From an uncultured Eubacteriales bacterium (lineage in GTDB: Bacteria; Bacillota; Clostridia; Oscillospirales; Oscillospiraceae), in the NCBI GenBank assembly GCA_900551995.1, contig URXW01000027.1, positions 1-26,184 of the forward strand: 26,184 bases of DNA. The letters are read 5' to 3'. How positions within the stretch are numbered: the first letter of the stretch is position 1; every line of letters begins with the position of its first letter. The translations under genes and the position numbers were made by a program. The notes under the pieces are model-generated. The model saw only the letters and a program-made list of their open reading frames with translations, did no database searches and had not been told where the DNA came from. Below, one piece after another: positions 7,448 to 14,730 of this stretch.

Positions 7448-7939
7448 ATGCTGCATATCGTACTGGTGGAGCCGGAGATCCCACAGAACTGCGGCAACAT
7501 CGCCCGCACCTGCGCCGCCACGGGGAGCCAGCTGCATCTGGTGCGCCCGCTGGGGTTCGACATTTCGGATCGGGCGGTAAAACGGGCGGGGCTGGACTAC
7601 TGGCATCTGGTGAACGTGCAGGACTACGAAAATCTGGACGACCTGTTCGCCCGCCACCCGGAGGCCGCTGGTGCGCTGTGGCTCGCCACCACCAAGGCTC
7701 CCCGGGAGTATACGCAGGCGCACTTTACGCCGGACAGCTGGCTGTTCTTCGGTAAGGAGACGGCGGGGCTGCCGGAAGCGTTCCGCGCCGCGCACCGGGA
7801 GCGGTGCATACGGCTGCCCATGCGGCGGGAGGCGCGGAGCCTGAATCTGAGCAATTCCGTGGCGATACTCACCTATGAGGCGTTGCGGCAGAACGGCTTT
7901 CCCGGTCTGACGGGACAGGGAGAGATGGCGGAAGAGTGA
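7448..7939 (+). CDS. trmL: tRNA (cytidine/uridine(34)-2'-O)-methyltransferase, SPOUT family
   Basis: Methylates the ribose of the wobble base in certain leucine tRNAs, using S-adenosylmethionine. The 163-residue length fits TrmL. Motifs are EPEIPQNCGNIARTC (family opening), the knot residues LFFGKETAGLPE and the C-terminal IRLPM...RSLNLSNSVAILTYEALRQ. The start at 7448 is preceded by AGGAAGGTGG with 7-bp spacing; an in-frame ATG at 7418 lacks such a site. pgk follows after 28 bp, so this RNA-modification gene probably heads the glycolysis transcript. Another SpoU-like methyltransferase is the only alternative; the minimal single-domain form favours TrmL. Confidence 0.92.
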   Translation: MLHIVLVEPEIPQNCGNIARTCAATGSQLHLVRPLGFDISDRAVKRAGLDYWHLVNVQDYENLDDLFARHPEAAGALWLATTKAPREYTQAHFTPDSWLFFGKETAGLPEAFRAAHRERCIRLPMRREARSLNLSNSVAILTYEALRQNGFPGLTGQGEMAEE

Positions 7940-7967
7940 TCCCATTCGAGAGAGAGGAGTGTATCTC

Positions 7968-9161
7968 ATGAATTACAATAAAAAGACGGTACAGGATGTG
8001 GACGTTAAGGGCAAAAAAGTGCTGCTGCGCTGCGACTTTAACGTACCCCAGGACAAGGAGACGGGTGCCATCACCAGCGACAAGCGCATCGTGGCGGCTC
8101 TGCCCACCATCCGCTATCTGCTGGACAACGGCGCGGCGGTCATCGCCTGCTCCCATCTGGGCAAGCCCAAGGGTGAGTGGAAGAGCAAGCTGAGTCTCGC
8201 CCCCGTCGCCAAGCGTCTCAGCGAGCTGCTGGGGCAGGAGGTCATCTTCGCCAAGGACATCGTGGGCGAGGACGCCAAGGCGAAGGCCGCGGCACTGCAG
8301 GGCGGTCAGATCATGCTGCTGGAGAACCTGCGCTTCGACATCCGGGAGGAGAAGAACGACCCCTCCTTTGCCAAGGAGCTTGCCTCCATGGCGGAGCTGT
8401 ACGTATCCGATGCCTTCGGCACCGTGCACCGCGCCCACGCCTCCACCGCCGGTGTGGCGGCGTATCTGCCCGCCGTGTCCGGGTTCCTTGTCGCCAAGGA
8501 GCTGTCGGTGATGGGCAAGGCTCTGGACGACCCCAAGCGTCCCTTTGTGGCGGTGCTGGGCGGCGCGAAGGTCAGCGACAAGATCGCCGTGATCAACAAT
8601 CTGCTGGACAAGGCGGACACCGTCATTATCGGCGGCGGCATGGCGTACACCTTCGCCAAGGCGCAGGGCGGCTCCATCGGCAAGAGCCTGTGCGAGCTGG
8701 ATAAGCTGGACTACGCGCTGGAGATGATCGCCAAGGCGGAAAAGAACGGCGTGAAGCTGCTGCTGCCCTCCGACACGCTGGCGGCGGACGATTTCTCCAA
8801 CGACGCCAAGCGGCAGGTGGTCAGCACTATGGACATTCCCGACGGCTGGGAGGGCATGGACATCGGCCCCGACACCATCCGGACGTTCTGCGGTGCCGTG
8901 AAGGGCGCGGGCACCGTGGTGTGGAACGGTCCCATGGGCGTGTTCGAGTTTGAGAACTTCGCCGCGGGCACCCGCGCCATGGCACAGGCACTTGCCGACA
9001 GCGGCGCGGTGACCATCGTGGGCGGCGGCGACAGTGCCGCGGCGGTGGAGCAGCTGGGCTTCGCCGATAAGATCACCCACATCAGCACCGGCGGCGGCGC
9101 GTCTCTGGAATTTCTGGAGGGCAGGGAGCTGCCCGGCGTTGCCTGCCTGCTGGATAAATAA
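7968..9161 (+). CDS. pgk: Phosphoglycerate kinase
   Basis: Transfers phosphate from 1,3-bisphosphoglycerate to ADP in glycolysis. The 397-residue length is typical. Motifs are LLRCDFNVPQD (signature), SHLGKPKG, LLENLRF, AFGTVHRAHAS, VLGGAKVSDKI, WNGPMGVFEF and the nucleotide-loop GGGDSAAAVEQLG. The start at 7968 follows AGGAG with 8-bp spacing; a GTG three codons upstream (7959) is less likely because it overlaps that site. It lies 28 bp after trmL and 56 bp before tpiA. cggR, gapA and eno, often found in this cluster, are absent here. Confidence 0.98.
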   Translation: MNYNKKTVQDVDVKGKKVLLRCDFNVPQDKETGAITSDKRIVAALPTIRYLLDNGAAVIACSHLGKPKGEWKSKLSLAPVAKRLSELLGQEVIFAKDIVGEDAKAKAAALQGGQIMLLENLRFDIREEKNDPSFAKELASMAELYVSDAFGTVHRAHASTAGVAAYLPAVSGFLVAKELSVMGKALDDPKRPFVAVLGGAKVSDKIAVINNLLDKADTVIIGGGMAYTFAKAQGGSIGKSLCELDKLDYALEMIAKAEKNGVKLLLPSDTLAADDFSNDAKRQVVSTMDIPDGWEGMDIGPDTIRTFCGAVKGAGTVVWNGPMGVFEFENFAAGTRAMAQALADSGAVTIVGGGDSAAAVEQLGFADKITHISTGGGASLEFLEGRELPGVACLLDK

Positions 9162-9217
9162 ATCCCCTATTCCGCGCATATTTTCATTTATATATAAAGA
9201 CGAGGAGCTAATTTGTT

Positions 9218-9991
9218 ATGAATCGCAGATACCGTAAGACCATTATCGCCGGCAACTGGAAGATGAACAAGACCGCCAGCGAGACGAAAAAGTTCGCCGA
9301 GGAGCTGAAAGCTCTGCTGCCCAAGGCCAAGTGGTGCGACATCGTGGTGTGCGTTCCCTCCGTGAATATCGCCGCCGCCCTGAAGGGCTTTAAGGACGCC
9401 CGCGTGTCCGTGGGCGCGCAGAACGTGTTCTATGAGAAGGACGGCGCGTACACCGGCGAGGTGTCCGCCGATATGCTGAAGGATCTGGGCGTGAAGTACG
9501 TCATCATCGGGCACTCCGAGCGGCGGCAGTACTTCGGCGAGACGGATCTCGTCGTCAACAAGAAGGTGCTTGCCGCGCTGGATGCCGGTCTGCACCCCAT
9601 TATCTGCGTGGGCGAGACGCTGGAGCAGCGGGAGCTGGGCATCACCATGGAGCTGATCGCGCTGCAGGTGAAGTCCGCGCTGGCGGGCGTGCCCGCCGAG
9701 AAGCTGCGGAAGTGCGTCATCGCCTATGAGCCTGTGTGGGCCATCGGCACCGGCAAGACCGCCACCGCCGAGCAGGCCGCCGAGGTCTGCACCTTCATCC
9801 GCACCACCGTGCGCCATCTGTACGGCGCGCGCATCGCACGGAGCATCACCATCCAGTACGGCGGCTCCATGAAGCCCGGAAACGCCGCCGAGCTGCTGGG
9901 GCAGCCGGACATCGACGGCGGGCTTATCGGCGGCGCGTCCCTGAACGCCGCGGACTTTATCGCCATCATCAATGCGGCCAATCAGGGCTGA
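9218..9991 (+). CDS. tpiA: Triosephosphate isomerase
   Basis: Interconverts dihydroxyacetone phosphate and glyceraldehyde 3-phosphate. The 257-residue product has all catalytic residues: Lys15 in GNWKMN, His99 in GHSERR and Glu171 in YEPVWAIGTG, plus the phosphate-binding YGGSMKPGN and GGLIGGASL. The start is preceded by GAGGAG. The 56-bp gap after pgk is AT-rich and contains no clear terminator, so co-transcription is likely. gpmI follows after 18 bp. Confidence 0.98.
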   Translation: MNRRYRKTIIAGNWKMNKTASETKKFAEELKALLPKAKWCDIVVCVPSVNIAAALKGFKDARVSVGAQNVFYEKDGAYTGEVSADMLKDLGVKYVIIGHSERRQYFGETDLVVNKKVLAALDAGLHPIICVGETLEQRELGITMELIALQVKSALAGVPAEKLRKCVIAYEPVWAIGTGKTATAEQAAEVCTFIRTTVRHLYGARIARSITIQYGGSMKPGNAAELLGQPDIDGGLIGGASLNAADFIAIINAANQG

Positions 9992-10009
9992 TGCCCAAGG
10001 AGGAACGGC

Positions 10010-11521
10010 ATGAACAAGTCCCCTACCACCCTCATTATCATGGACGGCTTCGGCATCGCGCCGCCGGCGGGCGACAACGCCGTGACGCTTGCCAAAACTC
10101 CGGTGCTGGATAAGCTGCTGAAGGAATACGCCCACACCACCCTGTCCGCCAGCGGGCTGGACGTGGGTCTGCCCGCCGGGCAGATGGGCAACAGCGAGGT
10201 GGGTCACACCAACATCGGCGGAGGCCGGGTGGTGTTCCAGGATCTGCCCCGCATCAGCCGCGCCATTGAGGACGGCAGCTTCTTCAAAAACGACGCTTAC
10301 AACGCAGCCATGGACAGCTGCCTGAAAAACGGCTCCAGCCTGCACCTGTACGGGCTGCTGTCCGACGGCGGCGTTCACTCCCATATCGAGCACCTGTTCG
10401 CCCTGCTGCAAATGGCAAAGGACAAGGGGCTGGAGCGCGTCTATATCCACTGCTTCCTGGACGGGCGGGACGTGTCCCCCACCAGCGGCAAGGGCTTCGT
10501 GCAGGAGTTACAGGACAAGTGCGCGGCACTGGGCGTGGGCAAAATCGCCACGGTCATGGGCCGCTACTACGCCATGGACCGCGACAAGCGTTGGGAGCGG
10601 GTGCAGATGGCCTACGACGCCATGGTGTACGGCGAGGGACACCACAACAGCGACCCCGTTGCCGCCGTGGCGGAGAGCTACGCCAACAACATCACCGACG
10701 AGTTTGTGGAGCCGGTGGTGGTGGACGGCGACGGCACCATCAACGACAACGACAGCATTATTTTCTTCAACTTCCGCCCCGACCGGGCGCGGGAGATCAC
10801 CCGCGCCATCGTGGATCCGGATTTCGACGGGTTCCGGCGGGAGTTCTTCCCCACCACCTACGTGTGCAACACGGAATACGACGCCACCATGCCCAACGTG
10901 CTGGTGGCGTGGCCCCGGATCGCCGTGAAGAACGGTCTGGGCGAGTATCTCAGCAGCATGGGCATGACCCAGCTGCGGATCGCCGAGACGGAGAAGTACG
11001 CCCATGTGACGTTCTTCTTCAACGGCGGCGTGGAGACGCAGTACCCCGGCGAGGATCGGGTGCTGGTGGCGTCCCCCAAGGTGGCGACCTACGATCTCCA
11101 GCCGGAGATGAGTGCCTTCGAGGTGTGCGACAAGTGCGTGGAGCGCATCGAATCCGGCGCGTATGACGTGATCATTTTGAACTTCGCCAACTGCGACATG
11201 GTGGGGCACACCGGCGTGCTGGAGGCCGCCGTCAAGGCGGTGGAGACGGTGGACACCTGCGTGGGCCGGGTAGTGGACGCCACGCTGAAAATGGGCGGCA
11301 TCGCCATGGTCACCGCCGACCACGGCAACGCCGAGGATATGAAGCAGCCCGACGGCAGCCCCATGACCGCCCACACCACCAATCTGGTGCCCTTTATCCT
11401 CTGCGGTGCGGGCACGGAGCTGCGTACCGGACGGCTGGCGGACATCGCGCCCACCATTCTGGACGTGATGGGGCTTGCCTGCCCGGAGGAGATGGACGGC
11501 AAGACGCTGATCGTCAAGTGA
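10010..11521 (+). CDS. gpmI: 2,3-bisphosphoglycerate-independent phosphoglycerate mutase
   Basis: Converts 3- to 2-phosphoglycerate with two metal ions (Mn in the Bacillus enzymes). The 503-residue length matches the family. Ser62, the phosphoserine nucleophile, is in MGNSEVGH. Metal and substrate motifs include MDGFG near the N-terminus, DGRDV, FFNFRPDRAREI, NCDMVGHTG and TADHGNAE. It has a strong AAGGAGG site 18 bp after tpiA. It is followed by a strong hairpin and then gpsA. Confidence 0.98.
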   Translation: MNKSPTTLIIMDGFGIAPPAGDNAVTLAKTPVLDKLLKEYAHTTLSASGLDVGLPAGQMGNSEVGHTNIGGGRVVFQDLPRISRAIEDGSFFKNDAYNAAMDSCLKNGSSLHLYGLLSDGGVHSHIEHLFALLQMAKDKGLERVYIHCFLDGRDVSPTSGKGFVQELQDKCAALGVGKIATVMGRYYAMDRDKRWERVQMAYDAMVYGEGHHNSDPVAAVAESYANNITDEFVEPVVVDGDGTINDNDSIIFFNFRPDRAREITRAIVDPDFDGFRREFFPTTYVCNTEYDATMPNVLVAWPRIAVKNGLGEYLSSMGMTQLRIAETEKYAHVTFFFNGGVETQYPGEDRVLVASPKVATYDLQPEMSAFEVCDKCVERIESGAYDVIILNFANCDMVGHTGVLEAAVKAVETVDTCVGRVVDATLKMGGIAMVTADHGNAEDMKQPDGSPMTAHTTNLVPFILCGAGTELRTGRLADIAPTILDVMGLACPEEMDGKTLIVK

Positions 11522-11539
11522 TCCGAACTATTTGAACGC

Positions 11540-11568
11540 GAAGTCCCGAAGCGCGGCTTCGGGACTTC
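11540..11568 (+). other. Hairpin between gpmI and gpsA without a U-tract
   Basis: A 13-bp perfect stem (gaagtcccgaagc / gcttcgggacttc) with a 3-nt loop lies 18 bp after the gpmI stop and directly before the gpsA ribosome-binding site. No T-run follows (cctgtaagg), so it is more likely an mRNA-stability or partial-attenuation element than a terminator. Confidence 0.7.
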
Positions 11569-11587
11569 CCTGTAAGGAGACGTTTCC

Positions 11588-12550
11588 ATGAACATATTCG
11601 TTATCGGCTGCGGGCGGTGGGGCTCCCTCATCACCTGGTATCTGGATCACATCGGGCACCGGGTCACGCTGTACGGGCGGCAGAGCTCGCCGCGTATGCA
11701 GTCCTTTCTCGCCACGCGGCAGAACGATCTGCTGACGCTGCCGGAGTCCGTGGGGCTGACCACGGAGCTGCGGGAGGCGGAGAAGGCGGAGGTGGTCATT
11801 ATCTCCATCGGCTCGCAGAGCCTGCGCGCACTGCTGCGGGAGGAGCCGATGCAGTCCCTGCGGGGCAAAACCGTGGTGCTGTGCATGAAGGGGCTGGAGA
11901 TGGGCACCGGCGAAAGGCTCAGCGTGATCGCGGGGTCGCTGCTCCACGAGAGCAACACCGTCGCCGTGTGGCTGGGGCCGGGACACGTGCAGGAGTTTTA
12001 CCGGGGCATCCCCAACTGCATGGTCATCGACAGTGAGAATGACCGGGTGAAGCGGGAGCTGGTGCAGTCGTTTTCCAGCGATCTGATACGCTTCTACTAC
12101 GGCGGCGACATGATCGGCAACGAGGTGGGTGCCGCTGCCAAGAACGTGGTGGGCATCGCCGCCGGGCTGCTGGACGGCGTGGAGATGTCCAGCCTGAAGG
12201 GGGCGTTGATGAGCCGGGGCACACGGGAGGTAGCGCGGCTCATACGCGCCATGGGCGGCAACGAGCTGTCCGCCTACGGGCTGTGCCATCTGGGGGACTA
12301 TGAGGCCACGGTGTTCTCGCCGTACAGCCACAACCGGCAGTTCGGCGAGTCGTTCATCCGCCACCAGGACTATCACCGGCTGGCGGAGGGGTACTACACC
12401 GTGGAGGCCCTTATGGTGCTCAGTGAGAAGTACGGCGTGGAGCTGCCCATTTGCAGGGCGGTGCACAATATCCTCTACGAAAGTGCCGAGCCGAGGGAGC
12501 AGCTGACGCTGCTGCTGCGGCGGGGTCTGCGGTCTGAGTTCGACGACTGA
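11588..12550 (+). CDS. gpsA: NAD(P)H-dependent glycerol-3-phosphate dehydrogenase
   Basis: Reduces dihydroxyacetone phosphate to sn-glycerol 3-phosphate for phospholipid synthesis. The 320-residue product shows the Rossmann loop GCGRWG (7-12), the family motifs CMKGLEMGTG and LGPGHVQE, the catalytic-Lys helix GAAAKNVVGIAAGLLDG, and the conserved C-terminal stretch LMSRGTREVARL...YGLCHLGDYEATVFSPYSHNRQFG. Compared with typical GpsA, the glycine loop has Cys for Ala, and the usual LxGLGDL is CHLGDY, so it is a somewhat diverged member. Its substrate is made by TpiA two genes upstream, which makes the cluster metabolically coherent. The site TAAGGAGA precedes the start. Confidence 0.93.
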   Translation: MNIFVIGCGRWGSLITWYLDHIGHRVTLYGRQSSPRMQSFLATRQNDLLTLPESVGLTTELREAEKAEVVIISIGSQSLRALLREEPMQSLRGKTVVLCMKGLEMGTGERLSVIAGSLLHESNTVAVWLGPGHVQEFYRGIPNCMVIDSENDRVKRELVQSFSSDLIRFYYGGDMIGNEVGAAAKNVVGIAAGLLDGVEMSSLKGALMSRGTREVARLIRAMGGNELSAYGLCHLGDYEATVFSPYSHNRQFGESFIRHQDYHRLAEGYYTVEALMVLSEKYGVELPICRAVHNILYESAEPREQLTLLLRRGLRSEFDD

Positions 12551-12562
12551 CGGGCACAAGTG

Positions 12563-12611
12563 AATAAAAAAGTCTCTGTCCGGCGACAATACGGGCAGAG
12601 ACTTTTTTATT
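12563..12611 (+). terminator. Terminator of the trmL-gpsA block
   Basis: A long stem (aataaaaaagtctctg / cagagacttttttatt) with a GC-rich apical part, and a run of six T on the descending arm, 12 bp after the gpsA stop. It has T-runs on both strands, so it could work in either direction. Confidence 0.92.
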
Positions 12612-12639
12612 ACGGCGCACCGCCCGCCGAAAAGGGCGG

Positions 12640-12660
12640 CGGCGGGGTACAGCCCCGCCG
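12640..12660 (+). other. GC hairpin before the M23 gene
   Basis: cggcgggg / ccccgccg with a 5-nt loop, 15 bp before the ATG at 12676. It is either part of the spoIIQ leader or, if the sigma-F-like promoter is real, part of the promoter DNA. Confidence 0.5.
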
Positions 12661-12676
12661 GGAAAGGGACACAGTA
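12647..12676 (+). promoter_or_regulatory. Sigma-F-like promoter for the SpoIIQ-like gene (candidate)
   Basis: GTACA (12647-12651), a 15-bp spacer and GGACACAGT (12667-12675) followed by A. This fits the forespore sigma-F pattern GYATA-N15-GGnnAnAnTR with one -35 mismatch, and spoIIQ is a sigma-F gene in Bacillus subtilis. If it is used, transcription starts inside the annotated 5' end, and translation would begin at the in-frame ATG at 12709. Confidence 0.4.
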
Positions 12677-13350
12677 TGAAGGATTCCCGAAGCGAGCGAT
12701 GGAAAGCCATGTTCGCGGGGCGGGGCTATTACATAGCCATCGCCCTGTGCCTTGTGGCCGCAGGAACGATCGGCTATTTTGCCCTGAGAGAGCGTCCGGT
12801 GACGGTGCAGCAGGCGGAGACGCCGCCCGTGGTGGAGAACGTGCAGCCCGCGCCCGTCCAGCCGGTGGTAAAGCCCGCGCCGGTAGTGGTGCCGGAGCCG
12901 AAGGAGGTGGAGATCAGCGAGCCGGCGGAGCTGCTGCCGCAGGTGGTGTCGCCTCTGGACGGCAACACGGTGACGGTGTTCAGCATGACGGAGCTGCTGT
13001 ATGACCCCACCATGGCGGACTGGCGCACCCACGACGGCATTGACGTACAGGCGGACGAGGGGGCGGCGGTAAAGACAGCCGCCGGCGGAACGGTACAGTC
13101 CGTCAACGACGATGAGCTGATGGGCACCACGGTGGTCATACAGCACGACGGCGGCTACACCACCCGGTACAGCAGCTTGCAGAAGGACGTGCCGGTACAG
13201 CAGGGACAGCAGGTCGCCGCCGGGGAGGTCATCGGCTATGTGGGCAGCACCTCCGCCGCCGAGAGCCGCATGGGCTCCCATCTCCATTTCTCCGTCAGCC
13301 GGGACGGCGCGGTGATCGACCCCCACGACTACGTGAGCGGGAACGAATAA
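12676..13350 (+). CDS. SpoIIQ-like membrane-anchored M23 (LytM) peptidase
   Basis: A 224-residue protein: short basic N-terminus, one membrane helix (about 17-37), a Pro/Val-rich linker (about 42-75) and a C-terminal M23/LytM domain. Zinc-ligand positions are intact: His119 and Asp123 in THDGIDV and the HLH pair 202-204. The domain may therefore be active, as in clostridial SpoIIQ, whereas the B. subtilis protein has lost a zinc ligand. Size and architecture fit SpoIIQ, the forespore half of the SpoIIQ-SpoIIIAH engulfment channel. A general cell-wall M23 endopeptidase is the alternative. The start at 12676 has only a moderate site (AAAGGG); an ATG at 12709 also keeps the whole helix. It stands alone between terminators. 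Confidence 0.8.
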   Translation: MKDSRSERWKAMFAGRGYYIAIALCLVAAGTIGYFALRERPVTVQQAETPPVVENVQPAPVQPVVKPAPVVVPEPKEVEISEPAELLPQVVSPLDGNTVTVFSMTELLYDPTMADWRTHDGIDVQADEGAAVKTAAGGTVQSVNDDELMGTTVVIQHDGGYTTRYSSLQKDVPVQQGQQVAAGEVIGYVGSTSAAESRMGSHLHFSVSRDGAVIDPHDYVSGNE

Positions 13351-13393
13351 GCAGAAAAAAGAACGCCCTGCGGGCGTTCTTTTTTTCTGCTTA
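13349..13393. terminator. Bidirectional terminator between the M23 gene and the serpin
   Basis: gaacgccc / gggcgttc with a 3-nt loop is flanked by A6 and T7 runs and then taagcag / ctgctta, a near-continuous palindrome with a one-base bulge. It begins within the stop codon of the M23 gene and ends 7 bp before the serpin stop, so it serves both convergent genes. Confidence 0.93.
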
Positions 13394-13399
13394 TTCCGC

Positions 13400-14641
13400 T
13401 TATTCCATAGAGGTGACGGTGCCCATGAACAGGGGCACGCAGGCGTGGGTGTCCACGACCATGTAGAGGAAGGGTCGATCCAGCGTGACGGTCTTGACGT
13501 CCTCCGAGGGCGGGGCGGCACCGCCGTTCACGTCCAGAGAGGTGGCGGCAGCCGCCTTGGTGCCGTTTTCGTCCAGCTCCAAATACGTCTTGTGGAGCAC
13601 GGAGTTGACGTAGAGGGTGTTGCCGTTGGGCGCGCTGCCCAGCCCGCGCAGATCGGCGGCGGAGACATCGAACAGGTCGCTGATGCCGGCGGCGCGCAGA
13701 GGCTCCTCCAGCTCCAGCTCGGAGCGGGCGGTGAACTTGGGGATGGACGCCTGCACGTCGGCGTAGTGATGGTCGGTGATCAGCTGGTAGAGGTGCTCGC
13801 CGGTGAGGTTCCGCAGGTAGTCCGCCAGCGTAACGCCCTCGTCGGGCACGAGTGCCACAAAGGCGTATTTCCCGCCGTCGTAGGGCTTCAAAAACCCGGA
13901 GACGTTGTTGCTGGAGAGGTAGATCGTCTCGTGGCTGTCCAGATAGTCCGCCGTCTGACGCTTGCCGCTGGCGGCGGTGAAAATGCCGTCGGTGCGGACG
14001 TTTTCCTTGGTATAGGGCGTCTCCCACTTGGCATCAAAGCAGGCGGCGTTGACCAGATATAGCATGGTCTGCGCTCCCGGCTCCTTCTCCAGCAGGTCGC
14101 TGATCATGCCGTCAGTCTTTTTGCTGACCCAGCGGTTCAGGTCGGTGACGAGTCCGCCGTCAAAGGCGGAGCGGTAGACCTCCGCGCTGTAATAGTTGAC
14201 GCAGCTGCGGAGGAAGGCGTCCTCCACCCGGAACGTATCCCGCAGCCACGCGGAGTTCGCCAGCGCGGCCTTACAGGTCTTACTGTCGGCGGGCAGGCTC
14301 ATGCGGTAGGTGTACAGGAAGTCGTTGAGCTGGTGGAGGCTCATGCCGGTTGCCGTCTCGATCTGCTTGAGCGTGGTGCCGGAGGCTCCGTTTGCCACCA
14401 TGCCCAGCGCGTTGAGGATGGACACCGGGGAGAGCAGCACGCTCACGCTGCCGGAGCGTTCCTCCCGCAAGAGGGACAGGGCGAAATCCGTCACCGCCTC
14501 GCCGCCGGCGGTCAGGTCGGTGGTGGTGTCCATCACCTGCGGCTCGAAGTCCGCCGTCAGCTCCTGTGCGCGGACGCCGCAGCCCGGCAGGGACAACAGC
14601 AGCACCAGCGCAAGCACCAGTGTGGTAATGCGTTTTGTCAT
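13400..14641 (-). CDS. Serpin-family protease inhibitor, lipoprotein
   Basis: A 413-residue serpin. A lipoprotein signal (helix about 4-18, then SLPGC with Cys21) places it on the outer face of the membrane. Family landmarks include LLSPVSILNALGMVANGASGTTLKQI (helix B region), LVNAACFDAKWETPY (strand 3A), FVALVPDEG, and the C-terminal DRPFLYMVVD. The reactive-centre loop has an inhibitory-type hinge: Glu358-Asn-Gly-Thr361-Lys then four Ala (363-366) and Thr367, i.e. P17 to P8. Counting on gives Gly374-Ala375 as the predicted P1-P1', suited to elastase- or subtilisin-like proteases. The site AAAGGAGA precedes the start. I see no promoter of its own; readthrough from vanW is possible. Confidence 0.93.
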   Translation of the reverse strand: MTKRITTLVLALVLLLSLPGCGVRAQELTADFEPQVMDTTTDLTAGGEAVTDFALSLLREERSGSVSVLLSPVSILNALGMVANGASGTTLKQIETATGMSLHQLNDFLYTYRMSLPADSKTCKAALANSAWLRDTFRVEDAFLRSCVNYYSAEVYRSAFDGGLVTDLNRWVSKKTDGMISDLLEKEPGAQTMLYLVNAACFDAKWETPYTKENVRTDGIFTAASGKRQTADYLDSHETIYLSSNNVSGFLKPYDGGKYAFVALVPDEGVTLADYLRNLTGEHLYQLITDHHYADVQASIPKFTARSELELEEPLRAAGISDLFDVSAADLRGLGSAPNGNTLYVNSVLHKTYLELDENGTKAAAATSLDVNGGAAPPSEDVKTVTLDRPFLYMVVDTHACVPLFMGTVTSME

Positions 14642-14703
14642 AGGGTCCGTCTCCTTTCAAAAGGCTCTCGTCTGTTTAGACGGAAGCCGCCGGGAAAAGG
14701 TTT

Positions 14704-14722
14704 CCCCCGCCCGCGGCGGGGG
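14704..14722 (-). terminator. GC-rich hairpin after vanW (weak terminator)
   Basis: An 8-bp all-GC stem (cccccgcc / ggcggggg) with a 3-nt loop, 8 bp after the vanW stop. On the minus strand AAACCTTTTCC follows, a poor U-tract, so termination is probably partial and the serpin may be reached by readthrough. Confidence 0.5.
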
Positions 14723-14730
14723 ATGGCGGG

